A stretch of DNA of 64,000 nt from Limanda limanda (GCF_963576545.1 NC_083636.1:4530856-4594855); one strand, 5' to 3'. Positions 48,978 through 60,518 are shown, numbered from the stretch's first letter. The notes: generated by a model from the sequence alone, not told the origin. Numbers and translations: made by a program.

Positions 48978-50720
48978 CTATTTGAGTTTACAGAACTCAG
49001 CTGTGGCTCCATAATGATAAACCCCAGCTCCAGCATAGAGAGGCTGAGTGAATGTGGTCTGGACTCTGTGGAGGAGAGTCATGGTGTCAGAGACGCTGTA
49101 GAAGGACAGAACACCTGCACTGTGATCCAGGTACACTCCTACTCTGGAGGGCAGAAGACTTGACACTGGAGTCTTGATGCTGTTGTAATAAAAGATATAA
49201 CAGTTTCCAAAACGAGATAATGACCAAGATTTATCATTGAATCCAAATAGACATTCATGTGAGTTTTCTGCTCTGCTGATATTCTTGTATGTGACTGCTA
49301 CATCAACTCCTACTCCCCCCCCCACCTCCACCTCCCAGTAACAACGTCGAGTCAGGCTCTCTCTACTCAGCACCTGAGCCCAATAAGTAAATCTGTCTGG
49401 GTGATTAGAATAAGACTGATCTTCTCTTATACGTGTTACTTTTCTGTTTCCCTCAGATAATAACAGATATTTGTTTACTGTGTTTGGATCCAGAGTGATT
49501 TCCTGTGAATATCTTAAGAAGTCAGATCTGGTCTCTGGCTCTAGGTGTGGCAGTAAAACATCCACTTGAGACACAATCTGTAAAATCTCTGTCTCTGTCT
49601 CACTCAGAATGTCCTGTAGTCGACCTCTGACCTGTGACACAGCTGCTGTCACGTCCTCAAAGTACCTCAGAGGACGGATCCTGATGCTGGATGAGTGTGT
49701 AGATCCACTGAGTGGTGACAGTGAGGGGTAGTTGTGTAGAAACTGGTTGTGATCCTCTGTGTCTGAGAGCTGCTTCAGTTCATGGTCTTTCCTCTTCAGC
49801 TCAGTGATCTCCTGCTCCAGTCTCTCCTGAAGCTCTCTGACTCGACTCACTTCAGTTTCCTGCTGGGATCTGATCTGCTGCTTCACATCAGAGCTTCTTT
49901 TCTCCAGCAGACGGATCATCTCAGTGAAGATCTCCTCACTGTCCTCCACTGCTTTATCAGCAGAGCCATTGACGGCCTCCTCCTCCTGTTGAAGCAGCTT
50001 AACATTTTTCTCTGTGTCCTGGACTCTCTGCTGGATTGTTTGTCTCCTCAGCCCGAGCTCTCTCTGCCTCTCAGTCCTTTCTGCTGCAGCTGTAACTGTG
50101 TCGTGGCCTTTATGTTCATCCACAGAGCAGATATAACAGATACACTGCTGATCAGTGCGGCAGAACATCTTCATCACCTCGTCGTGACGAGAGCAAATGT
50201 TCTCCTGGAGCTTCTCCGAGGGCTCCACCAGCTTGTGCTTCTTCAATGGAGGTGACTGAAGATGACGCTGGAGGTGGTTTTCACAATAAGAGGCCAAACA
50301 AACCAAACAGGACTTGAGAGCTTTAAGTTTTCTCCCAGTGCAGACATCACAGGCCACATCTTCAGGTCCAGCATAGCAGTGATCAGCAGGAGCAGCTTGG
50401 AGTCCAGTCTTCTTCAGCTCCTCCATTAAATCAGCTAACATGGTGCTTTTCCCCAGGACAGGCCTCGGTGTGAAGGTCTGTCTACACTGAGGACAGCTGT
50501 AGCTTCCTCTCTCCTCCTCTTTGTCCCAGTGGGTGTTAATACAGCTCTTACAGTAGCTGTGTCCACAGACAGTAGTCACCGGATCCTTCAGCGGATCCAG
50601 ACAGATCCAACAGCAGTTGATTTTCTTGCTGCGCCAATTCAGCTGCTGCCAGTGACTGTAGAGCAGTTCCACTTCCTCTGAACAGAAAAAGATCTTTGCT
50701 CCTCCCTCTCCACAGGTCAC
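48978..50720 (-). pseudogene. finTRIM-like copy 2, start codon lost and N-terminus frameshifted
   Basis: The paralogue of 42823-44505 is open across RING, B-boxes, coiled coil and PRY-SPRY. At the position of the copy 1 ATG it has TTG (plus-strand GCGCCAATTCAG versus GCGCCATTTCAG). A 17-base deletion follows AATCAACTG, so the residues before CCWICLDPLKDP come from a different frame. The frame upstream runs to a TGA near 50735 without any ATG. The first in-frame ATG is 50441, after the RING, which would give 487 residues lacking the RING. RING cysteines and the SPRY remain intact, so decay is recent. Either a pseudogene, a RING-less TRIM started at 50441, or a gene using an unseen upstream exon. 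Confidence 0.7.
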
Positions 50721-52440
50721 ACAAAAGTTGAATCAAGATCCAACCTCTGTTGTTCTCAGCTCCTGAACTTCACCACATGTACATCTGTACACAGTTCGTC
50801 CAGCCTACATTTAACCATAGAGGAACCTAAACTCCTGGATACTCTGACTTTTCCTTTATTAAATAGATGTATTGAATATCTTTACAACCCAAGAATACAT
50901 CTGACTCCTTGATCTTGAAAGACACAAGCATCTTTCCCCTGCACATCAGCACAACTGTCTCACCAACCTGCCTTTTTCCCTGGAAGATGGTATCTTGTTG
51001 GACAGATGTATGTGGACAACACTGACAAGGACAAAACAAAGCTTCTCTCTATCTCTTCAGGTTCCTGCATATGTTTCTATTCACAGAGCAGACTCTCAGC
51101 AGCATGCATTCATATCCCTGTCACATCATTTTATTCTGGTTTGGCTGCTAGATCAGTGGAGTAGATCTGTTTCTGACCTGAACAGATCACAGTTCAGTCT
51201 GTGCGTAGTGATACTGACACGCTGCACGTGATGGATCCCCTCTTAGAAAAAACGCATTTGTGGATCAGACTCACGTCAGGACAGTCTCAAAAGTCTCACA
51301 CACAAATGCAGCGAGGTTTACAAATTAAAAGCACTTTGTAAATGCAGGTCCAACAGTTTATATATGAATGTAACACGCTCCAATCATGTATTTGATGAAG
51401 ATTGCAAATACTTTTACATGGATATATTTGTGAATTTTTTTTCTATTTGTGTGTGCATCGGAAATATGTTCATGAATCTTATGTTTTACATGTGAATTTT
51501 TTGTACTTATATATGGACTGAAACATATGTGTGTGCATTGAAATGTATTTGTGTTTTGAGTCACATATATATATAAATCCCCAATTAAATAGTGGATCTT
51601 TTTTGCGCATGTATTCATTTCTGTGTGCATTTATTACTTTTGAGACTGTTCTAGCTCCATAGTATTGCATATATTATTTAATACATTATGTATTATGTGC
51701 AATACTTTGCTTTGATTGTTTATAAGTAATGAAAACAGGATTTACCTGGGGTCAGGTTAACTCCTTAACACTTTTACATGGTAAAAATAAAAGTTTATTA
51801 CCTCAAAGTTCATCAGATCATAATCATTTCAGCTCAGGGAATAGGTTGTGGACATCAGCCACAGGTTCTCTATGTGACTGTCTATTCTAGTAAAGTTACA
51901 CTTCCTATTATTTATTTATAATTAAAAAAAAAATTCAGGGAAGTCTGCCTAAGATTAACGATGTAAAAACTGAAGGTAGCAGACACGTTTAGTTTTCACT
52001 GTAACACGTTACAACACCAATACTCTGAATAAAGAGCTTAAGGAGATGTAATTCTAATTTAAACAGCTGCTCTTACAATGCAGATGTGACTTTAAATACT
52101 CAGGTTACAGTTGATCACAGTAAATCTGTTTCTGCAGAATAAGAATCTGTGTAACACTGTCAAGTCAAATGAGTTGTCGAGTGAAAAAACTTGAAATAAC
52201 ATTAGATATTGTGATTGAAATTCCTCTTGAGATTTGAAATAATGAAATTCTCAGACTGGAGTTGCTTTTGAGTTTTTATAATAGCAAGCTCTGCAGAGTT
52301 TACACAACAAGCACGGGTGCTCAAAATGGAACAACTTCAGAACTTATACAAAGAGGCGTTACATAATATGAGAAAAAAGAAGACATGAAACACATGAGAT
52401 CATCCTCCATCTTATCTGCTGTGTCCTTCCGTCCGCGAGA
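50721..52440. other. AT-rich stretch right of TRIM copy 2
   Basis: No recognised gene or repeat. Short open frames lack recognisable protein sequence. Confidence 0.55.
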
Positions 52441-52656
52441 GACAGGAGAGAGCTTTACATAGAGATAGCCAGAGAGAGACAGCCTAAGAGGACGGTGCAG
52501 CCCAGGAAGAGGAGCAGGCTGCAGCGGCAGGAAGGGTCCGACTTCGACCATGTGGAGGAGAAGCGGAGAGAGGAAGAGAAGGTGAAGAGGAGGCTGAGAC
52601 GCAACAAGCTGCTGCCGCTGTCCCGGAGGGTGAAGGCCCGGGTCCTGAGCACCTGA
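52441..52656 (+). CDS. Unrecognised basic C-terminal coding segment
   Basis: An open plus frame ends at TGA 52654-52656 and reads RRELYIEIARERQPKRTVQP, SRLQRQEGSDFDHVEEKRRE and RRNKLLPLSRRVKARVLST. The strong Lys/Arg/Glu composition looks like a coiled or nucleic-acid-binding tail. The start is unknown: no in-frame ATG, and a splice acceptor near 52440-52450 is possible. Its last module (CTGTCCCGGAGGGTGAAG, L-S-R-R-V-K) recurs at about 53535, 56388 and 58738, so this may be part of a repeated element rather than a host gene. Confidence 0.35.
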   Translation, partial: DRRELYIEIARERQPKRTVQPRKRSRLQRQEGSDFDHVEEKRREEEKVKRRLRRNKLLPLSRRVKARVLST

Positions 52657-53758
52657 GCCTCTGCACCTCTGAATCCCCTGTGTAAGCTTACTTGTGTTTT
52701 TGTTTCTCCCAGTTAGTGTTGATGTTTTTTTTTGTGTCTGTTAAAGAACTTGTTTAATTAAAAATTAGCTTTTGTTTTAAACTCTGCGTCCTACTCCTCC
52801 CCTAAATCCTGACAGATACGTTATAATACAAGAGATCAAGTTGAAGTGATAAATACACATTAATACTTCTTCCTACATGTTCCTAGGAGGATCACCAAAC
52901 ACCTGCTGCTGCCGCTGGCCTGCTGCTGTGCATGCTGCTGCTGCTCCTTCTGTCCCTACTCTTGATGCGTGTCGTCCTTAGTGAGGCTGCTGTGCATGTC
53001 ACTGCTGCTGATCCTTCTGCTCCTACTCTTGATGCGTGTCGTCCTCGATGAGGCTGCTGTTGCTGCTCCACCTTCTGCCCCTACTACTCATGCGTGTTGT
53101 CCTTGGTGAGGCTGCTGTGCATGCTGCTGTTGCTGCTCCACCTTCTGCCCCTACTACTCATGCGCGTCGTCCTCGGTGAGGCTGCTGTGCATGCTGCTCC
53201 TGCCGATCCTTCCTTCTGCCCCTACTCTTGATGCGCGTCGTCCTCGGTGAGGCTGCTGTGAATGTCGCTGCTGCTGCTGCTCCAACTCTTTCTGCCGCTA
53301 CTCTTGATGCGTGTCGTCCTCGGTGAGGCTGCATTTCTTCTGGGTTGTGGCAGTTTTGCAGCTGAGTCATCTTCAGTCTGGTTGACGGATCTTTTTCTTT
53401 AGCAGGAGGTAGCGAGATGTTTCTCAGGTACACAGGAACTTTCTGATGCTCTTTTCTGATTGGTTGAGCGGTGGGTCTTTTATTAATTAAAAGATTGTCA
53501 TCCAAGGACACAAGCAGATTTACCAACAAGCTGCTGGCGCTGTCCCGGAGGGTGAAGGCCCAGGTCCCCACCCGGGCCTTCACCCGGCCTCTACCTCTGT
53601 GAGAGGGAGAGAGAGAAAGATAGAGAAGAGAGAGAAAGATAGAGCAGAGAGCGTTAGAGAGAGACAGACAGAACCAGGGACCAGGAGGAGACAGCTGACA
53701 GAACAGGTCAGTGTTGATTTAAAACCACGAGTTCTAACGTTTCCTCGTCCGTTTCCAG
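52657..53758. repeat. LTR-like tail plus CTG-rich minisatellite
   Basis: 52679-52815 matches the 3' part of the element at 55646-56106. 52900-53340 is a minisatellite of about 60-bp units sharing CTACTCTTGATGCG, GTCGTCCTCGGTGAGGCTGC and CTGCTGCTGCT, about seven copies. 53330-53560 is a module repeated at 56240-56440 and 58590-58800. A purine tract (GAGAGAAAGATAGA) occupies 53600-53690. Confidence 0.7.
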
Positions 53759-53911
53759 GTCACCTGACGGACGACCACCTGGTAGAGTTCCTGGACAAAG
53801 CCAAGACGTACCTGGAAGAGGACAGCAAGAGAGTGGGGAACTACTTCAAGCGCCTGCTGCTGGTCCGCACGGTGGACGTGACGCAGGAGTTCTGGATCAA
53901 GTGGGTCATCG
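53759..53911 (+). CDS. Unrecognised exon, LTDDHLVEFLDKAKTYLEED-type
   Basis: Bounded by TTTCCAG and GTGAGT, 153 nt, phase 2 in and phase 1 out. Encodes HLTDDHLVEFLDKAKTYLEE, DSKRVGNYFKRLLLVRTVDV and TQEFWIKWVIG. Both splice sites are strong and third positions are GC-rich, as in the pigo and stoml2 exons, so it looks like a true exon or a recent exon copy. I do not recognise the family, and no partner exon is certain in the window. Like the acsf3-like exon at 41549, it may be a stranded fragment. Confidence 0.5.
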
Positions 53912-54436
53912 GTGAGTTTGCTCCTCGGGAAAAACCATATAAGGAAATGACGCTCACCGGATGATGTCATCATGTTGCCTGTGAGGAGGAGTGTTGGAGA
54001 GACAGATACAAAGACAGAGAGAGAGACAGACAGAACCTGGGACCAGGAGACTTCCTTGTGTTTTTGTTTCTCCCCGTTAGTGTTTATGTTTTGTTTTGTG
54101 TCTGTTAGAGAATGGGTTTAATTAAAAATTAGCTTTTGTTTTAAACTCTGCATCTGGGTCCTACTCCTCCCCTAAATCCTGACAGATGTATTATAATATA
54201 AGAGATCAAGTTGAAGTGATAAATACACACTGCCACTGGCCTGCTGCTGTGCACGTCGCTGCTGCTGCTCCTTCTCTTGATGCGCGTCTCTGCAATTTTT
54301 AGCAACTGCTCCCTGGTACATTTTCCTAGCACCTCCATACTAGGGCACTGCACAAAATCCTCCATGGTAGCCATTGTCTCAAAAGAACAAACCCAGATAA
54401 CCATTTTTTTATTTAATTTATATACATTTCATCACC
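53912..54436. repeat. Partial LTR-like tail copy and CTG-rich repeat
   Basis: 54048-54184 repeats the 3' end of the 55646-56106 element (GTTTAATTAAAAATTAGC to CCTAAATCCTGACA). A short CTGCTGCTGTGCACGTC stretch follows. Otherwise nothing seen. Confidence 0.6.
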
Positions 54437-54815
54437 TTAGGGAGAGGCGGTGGACTAGTGGCAGAAAACTTGGACTACTGGCAGAGAAGGGGTCTCTGGT
54501 TCGATGCTGGTTCGACTCCACGGTTCGTCTCCTCGGAGTTTCGGCGGAAACTTGCCTGGATGGTGTAACGAACCTGGACCTGTCCAAAGTTCAAAAAGAC
54601 TCTTCTCCCTACCCTGTCTAGTGCCCCTGAGCAAGGCACCTTACTCCCGCAACATCTGCTCCCCGGGCGCCGTACCTGGCAGCCCACTGCTCTGCTCTGC
54701 AGTGTGTCCTGCACCAGATGGGTGAAATGCAGAGGACTAATTTCCCCAATGCATGAGTGTGTCTTTGCATGTTTGTGCATGTGTGTGGGATTAATAAAAG
54801 TGTATCTTCTTCTTC
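54437..54815 (+). mobile_element. tRNA-derived V-SINE-like element
   Basis: The head contains an A-box-like GTGGACTAGTGGC and a B-box-like GGTTCGATGCTG, as in a tRNA promoter. The centre has the V-domain-like CCCCTGAGCAAGGCACC and CATCTGCTCCCCGGGCGCC. The tail ends ATTAATAAAAGTGTATCTTC with a (TTC)n repeat. This architecture fits a vertebrate V-SINE on the plus strand. Confidence 0.75.
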
Positions 54816-55296
54816 TTCGGAATACCTCTCCCCTGACTATCTGCCTAACCAATGCTAACTACCTTCTCTGGACCCTAGTCTTCATGCATTTCATGACAGG
54901 TGTTTTAAACACAAAACCAATGACCAGGTAAAGCCCCAGCTATGCTGTTACTCACCAGACGGACATGGACGTGTACCCAAGACACAAAGTCAAATCATGT
55001 TTATGCACCAAAATAACAAACAAAAACAACAAACCAACAGACCCTCCGAGAGAGATACTGTTGCTTATTCCTACCAGGAAAGGTAACTCCAAAAGGTGAA
55101 TCCCTCTAATTAGTGCCTGATAATGAAGGCAATTAGTACCACTGATGTAGGCTCCAAGTACTACATTCACTCTAAAGTTATCACATACCCTGGTCACACC
55201 CAGGCAACCAGTACAATATTCCAGGGGAACCTTAACCCACTAGAGGCCTTCTACTTTCTCAGTACAGAAAAGAGTGAGAAACAAACCTGGATCTGG
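54816..55296 (-). mobile_element. Putative LTR-element leader remnant
   Basis: Lies on the internal side of the LTR/primer-binding site at 55297-55588 (minus strand). No gag or pol frame is recognised, so only a leader-like remnant or unrelated sequence remains. Confidence 0.3.
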
Positions 55297-55588
55297 ATCC
55301 TGGACGAGCCCCCACTTGTTTCACCTTGGCTCCTGTTGTGCAACAAGAAACACAGACGGCCACAAAGTTCTGCAGTTACAGTATTTATTCTAGAAAGAAT
55401 AAATACAAAGAAAACCTCCATATGTGCATGTGGAGGGAGACCCGGTGAATGAGAGACCAGCGCCCAGTCTGCAGGCCTCTTAAGTAGTGGTCCCCCAGGT
55501 GTGCCACATCCCTGCTGATCACTAGGGTCTGACTCCGCCCACAGGAGCCTGAAACACAAGCACAGCAGACAACTCCAGGGTTGTCACA
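55297..55588 (-). mobile_element. LTR with tRNA-Pro-like primer binding site
   Basis: On the minus strand an LTR-like unit starts TGTGACAACC (55588), holds an AATAAA followed by a GT-rich stretch, and ends GGTGAAACA at 55317. After a 2-base spacer it continues TGGGGGCTCGTCCAGGAT (55314-55297), which differs by one base from the tRNA-Pro primer binding site TGGGGGCTCGTCCGGGAT used by many retroviruses. About 270 bp, TG...CA ends. A relic of an endogenous retrovirus-like or LTR retrotransposon; no open viral gene is seen. Confidence 0.6.
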
Positions 55589-55645
55589 GGATTAATAATG
55601 TGATTAATAAAGATACTGTAACCGTCTGGCACTTTAGTTTATATT

Positions 55646-56106
55646 TGTCAGGCTAATTTTAAAAGTGTTTTCTGTTTATTTTGTAAATCCCTGTTGTGTA
55701 TGTTCAAGTTGTTTTCATGTGTCCACACTCTGTTTCTGTTTCCTGTTTTATTTTGTAGTCTATGTTCCTTGTGTGTTGTTTCTGTCTTCACTTCCTGTCT
55801 GTGATTATCTGCCCAAGTCCTCATGTGTTACACCTGTGTTCAATTGCCCATGCCTTCCTGGTGTGTGTGTATAAGACTCTGTGCTCCCCTTTGTCCTCTG
55901 TCGGATTGTTTGTTCTTCTTGTCGTTGATGGTCCATGGTCCCGCCCTCTTGCCCTCCTGCGCCCCTGTGTAAGCTTCCTTGTGTTTTAGTTTCTCCAGTT
56001 AGTGTTTATGTTTTGTTTTGTGTCTGTTTAAGAACTTTTTTAATTAAGAATTAGCTTTTGTTTTAAACTCTGCGTCTGGGTCCTACTCCTCCCCTAAATC
56101 TTGACC
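55646..56106 (+). mobile_element. LTR-like element, copy A
   Basis: Begins TGTCAGG and ends CCTAAATCTTGACC (other copies end TGACA), giving TGTCA...TGACA-type ends. A TATA-like GTGTATAAGACTCTG lies at about 55870. The overall pattern is that of a fish solo LTR. The 3' part also occurs at 52679-52815, 54048-54184 and 58320-58461. Confidence 0.5.
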
Positions 56107-57180
56107 GATACATTATAATATATGAGATCAAGTTGAAGTTATTAATACACATTAATACTTCTTCCTACATGTTCCTAGGAGGATCACCAAGCTGCTGCTG
56201 CTTCTTCTTCCTCCATTACTCTTCATGCGTATCGTCCTCGGTGAGGCTGCATTTCTTCTGGGTCGTGGCAGTTTTGCAGCTGAGTCATCTTCAGTCTGGT
56301 TGACGGATCTTTTTCTTTAGCAGGAGGCAGCGAGATATTTCTTGGGCTCATTGGGACTTTCTGATACAGAGAACGAGAGCGAGAGGTGCTGTCCCGGAGG
56401 GTGAAGGCCCGGGTCCCCAACCGGAGGAGGACCCTCCATCAGAGGTAGTAGTCCTCCTCCTCGATGTCCCTGTGTGTCCTGGACGCCGAGTGCCTGGATG
56501 TCGTGGGATCCTGAGGCATGAGGAGTTGTCGTACCTGCTGAGAAAATGAGTCTTTTCAAATAAACACACGATTGTACAGGAAATAAAATATTTCATATTA
56601 TTCTGAGTCTGTCTCTATGTCTCTGTGGCTGTGGTTGTCTGTCTTTTAAGGGACTGTTTGTACATTAACATTAACGTTCTAGTTTCATAGTTTATTCAGA
56701 AACAGTCAAACACATAAATTATTGTTATTTATTCAACTTTCAACCTTCAGCCATTTAATTTATCTTGCAAACAATCATGTTTCAATTTGTGAACCAATTT
56801 GGAATTTAACTTCTAGAAGTTCAATGATAGATTGTTAATGGATTTCTCACCACTCCATTTTCATTAACAAGGAAACCAAAATATTTTCCACCCGAGAAGC
56901 AAAGGTTCAACCTTTTATAAATCTGTAGCTGAAAGGCCGACTCATGCCTTTATTTCTATTGGTGGAGAGATGGATGGATATAAAGATGGATGGATATATA
57001 GATACATAAATGGATGGAGATAGATGGATGGATATATAGATAGATACATGGGTGGATGGATAGATGTGTGTTTCTCTCTCTTCCAGCTCTGCACTGACCC
57101 ATTATCCTGGCGGCATCATTCTGACCTGATCCTCTGACCCTGGCCCTTTGCTCTGCCACTGAACATCGGAGAGAGAGAGA
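55690..57180. repeat. Duplicated block, copy A (pairs with 58075-59455)
   Basis: Contains LTR-like sequence, a CTGCTGCTTCTTC patch, a module with GTTGACGGATCTTTTTC and GTCCCGGAGGGTGAAGGCCC (frame LSRRVKARVPNRRR then a stop), a 3' AT-rich part, and (GGAT)n at 56970-57065. The second copy has the same order at about 2.38 kb distance with small indels. Confidence 0.85.
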
Positions 57181-58055
57181 GAGACAGTGCACCAGCATTA
57201 TGTAACAGAACAATACTGTGTATCATCAGCTGTGTCTATATGTGATCTAAACATGATCTGCATCAGATTACAGCACTGCAATCTCTGCAGTCATCCATGT
57301 GTCATCGTTTACAATCATATCCTCATCATACTACATGGCACACACACACTTAGTTTTACTGTTAATATTTGTTTAGCGTTTGTTTTTGGTTTGTCATCTG
57401 AAAAGATTTGCTGTCATGTACGAAAAGTTATGTATGAATAAAGTTGTATTGATTAATAGAACAGACACAGACACAATGTGCTTTTAAAGTTGCTGTTTGT
57501 TAAAAATTCCATTTAATCTAAGTTTAGTTTTCTTGTCATTTGTCAAACAGAAATATAATAACGTCACAATCCGAAGAGAATGACTCTGGATGTGCTGCCC
57601 CCTAGTGGTGCCTCTGTGTTTCTAACAACTTGAGCAGCACGTTTCACTGAAGTTTATTAAAATGTTTCATCACAGCTCGACTGGAAATGAGGATTCACAA
57701 CATCCGAGTTTAACAAACACAGTTCCACACACAGACCTCACTGCACAGAGGTTTGTCTGTCATGTCGTCGAGGAGAGGGTCACTGTGTCTCCATCCTTCA
57801 CATGACTCATCACAGACAATAGGATATGACTTCACTCAGATGAAAGTTAAATTCCTCTGAGATCAGACGGAAGGACATGAGGCCAGGTGGAGATTTGCGT
57901 CCTGCAGGACTTTTGTGGTTCATGTTGTTGTGCAGGACAGGATCAGGGGACGATAACCGACACACTCAGGGATTAAATTATCCTGCAGGTTATATTTAGC
58001 AGGTTAATAATCATACTGCACATCGTCCTCACATGTTCACTGAGCTCAGTGTTGC
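57181..58055. other. Spacer between duplicated blocks
   Basis: Starts with (GA)n at about 57170-57184. No gene or named element recognised. Confidence 0.5.
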
Positions 58056-58461
58056 TGTCAGTGCAGTGTATGTTCAAGTTGTTTTCATGTGTCCACACTC
58101 TGTTTAAGTTTTATTTTGTAGTCTATGTTCCTTGTGTGTTGTTTCTGTCTTCACTTCCTGTCTGTGATTGTCTGCCCAAGTCCTCATGTGTTACACCTGT
58201 GTTCAATTGCCCATGCCTTCCTGGTGTGTGTGTATAAGTCTCTGTGCTCTCCTTTGTCCTCAGTCGGATTGTTTGTTCTTCTTGTCGTTGATGGTCCATG
58301 GTCCCGTCCTCCTGAGCCCCTGTGTAAGCTTCCTTCTGTTTTAGTTTCTCCAGTTAGTGTTTATGTTTTGTTTTGTGTCTGTTTAAGAACTTGTTTAATT
58401 AAGAATTAGCTTTTGTTTTAAACTCTGTGTCTGGGTCCTACTCCTCCCCTAAATCTTGACA
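58056..58461 (+). mobile_element. LTR-like element, copy B
   Basis: Nearly identical to copy A from GTATGTTCAAGTTG to AAATCTTGACAGATA, with a short 3' deletion relative to A (the CCGCCCTCTTGCCC stretch). Possible TGTCA start at 58056. Confidence 0.5.
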
Positions 58462-59455
58462 GATACATTATAATATAAGAGATCAAGTTGAAGTGATTAA
58501 TACACATTAATACTTCTTCCTACATGTTCCTAGGAGGATCACCAAGCTGCTGCTTCTTCCTCCGTTACTACTCATGCGTATCGTCCTCGGTGAGGCTGCG
58601 TCTCTTCTGGGTCGTGGCAGTGTTGCAGCTGAGTCATCTTCAGTCTGGTTGACGGATCTTTTTCTTTAGCAGGAGGCAGCGAGATATTTCTCAGGCTCAT
58701 TGGGACTTTCTGATACAGAGACAGAGAGCGAGAGGTGCTGTCCCGGAGGGTGAAGGCCCGGGTCCCCAACCGGAGAAGGACCCTCCATCAGAGGTAGTAG
58801 TCCTCCTCCTCAATGTCCCTGTGTGTCCTGGACGCCGAGTGCCTGGATGTCGTGGGATCCTGAGGCATGAGGAGTTGTCGTACCTGCTGAGAAAATGAGT
58901 CTTTTCAAATAAACACACGATTGTACAGGAAATAAAATATATTTCATATTATTCCGAGTCTGTCTCTATGTCTCTGTCTGTGGCTGTCTGTCTTTTAAGG
59001 GACTGTTTGTACATTAACATTAACGTTCTAGTTCCATAGTTTATTCAGAAACAGTCAAACACATAAATTATTGTTATTTATTCAACTTTCAACCTTCAGC
59101 CATTTAATTTATCTTGCAAACAAGTTTCAATTTGTGAACCAATTTGGAATTTAACTTCTAGAAGTTCAATGATAGATTGTTAATGGATTTCTCACCACTC
59201 CATTTTCATTAACAAGGAAACCAAAACATTTTTCACCCGAGAAACAAAGGTTCAACCTTTTATAAATCTGTAGCTGAAAGGCCGACTCATGCCTTTATTT
59301 TTATTGGTGGAGAGATGGATATAGATACATAGCTGGATGGTTTTAAAGATGGATGGATGGATCGATGTGTGTTTCTCTCTTCCAGCTCTGCACTGACCCA
59401 TTATCCTGGCGGCATCATTCTGACCTGGTCCTCTGACCCCGGCCCCTTGACACAA
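58075..59455. repeat. Duplicated block, copy B
   Basis: Counterpart of 55690-57180. It keeps the LSRRVKARVPNRRR frame ending in a stop near 58798, the AAACACACGATTGTACAGG segment and a shortened (GGAT)n at 59348-59364. Confidence 0.85.
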
Positions 59456-60518
59456 ATCTCCCTCTGTCCTTCAAGAGTTGATATATTGTGCCCTTTATTT
59501 TGGCTTAAAGGCAAAAAATTGCCATGTGAGTGGTTTACTTTGCATTGTGCTCTAATGCTTATTTCATAATTTCCACAACTGTTTTAAGTTTTGTTCTGAT
59601 TGGTTTTGAGAGGTTAATCTGTTTGCAATCTTTTTTTGTACGATATAAAATAAAGTATTACTAATAGAGGGATACGAGGGGCAGTGTTGGCCTGCAGCTA
59701 TTTGAATTATTTATTTTCATTGAATGAATTGCTTTGTTAATGAATGTCTTGTGAAAGAGGAGCAGATGATATAGGATTATTCCTTGTTCTGCTCCTTTTT
59801 ATTCACCATTTGAGATTTTGTGTTTGCATTTAAATGGTTTTGTTTGGTCGATGATTGAAATAAAAGGTATAAATAAATAAATAAATAATGTTCTCCAAAA
59901 TGTTAAAGATATTAAAACAGTACAAATTAAATAAATAAGAATAAAAACGTCATGTTTTACTTTGTTTTTGTGCCTGCAAGTCTGCGCTCAGGGCAACAAA
60001 ACTCCACTCTTCACCGTGGTGCTGTGAACAAACTCGTCCGCCGCTGTGTTTCCGCCGCGTCCCACGCCCACAAAGGTTCCTAGCTGTCACCGGTCATCTA
60101 ATCTCGCTGTACCCGGCGTCCCCATGCAGGTGAGGGGGGAGGCGTCACGTCCCGCTCCGCTCCACCTGAGACTTCCGTGACCTCCACACACACAACACAC
60201 ACACACACACACACGGACAGACACACACACACACCCCCCGCGGCCGGAGATAGGACGAAACCCGCAGCGGCACAAGGTCAGTGACAGGAGCTGGAGCAGA
60301 GCTAGCTAGCGGCTAACAGCTAGCATCGTTAACCGGCCCGTCCTCTGAGCGGTACCCGCCTGACGAGCCCCCGGTCGCGGCTGAGCAGGCGGCGGGTTCC
60401 CGGTGCCCTGGTCAAGGTGACACTTTCCCCGTGGAGCCACGCGGGGGCCGGAGGAGCCTCCATGCCGCAGGAGCAGCTCCCACAGCCCGCTAGCGAGGAG
60501 TGAAGGAGTGCGTTGAGG
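59456..60518 (+). promoter_or_regulatory. pigo upstream region and probable promoter
   Basis: 59456-59950 is AT-rich with an (AAAT)n patch at 59870-59888. 60000-60518 is strongly GC- and CpG-rich with a (CA)n patch at 60186-60232, and likely holds the CpG-island promoter and 5' UTR of pigo. No TATA box seen. Confidence 0.55.

Noticed and set aside
53158..53583. 141-residue minus-strand open frame with QPHRGR repeats
   Set aside because: Lies in the ~60-bp CTG-rich minisatellite and the duplicated module; no splice or start support.
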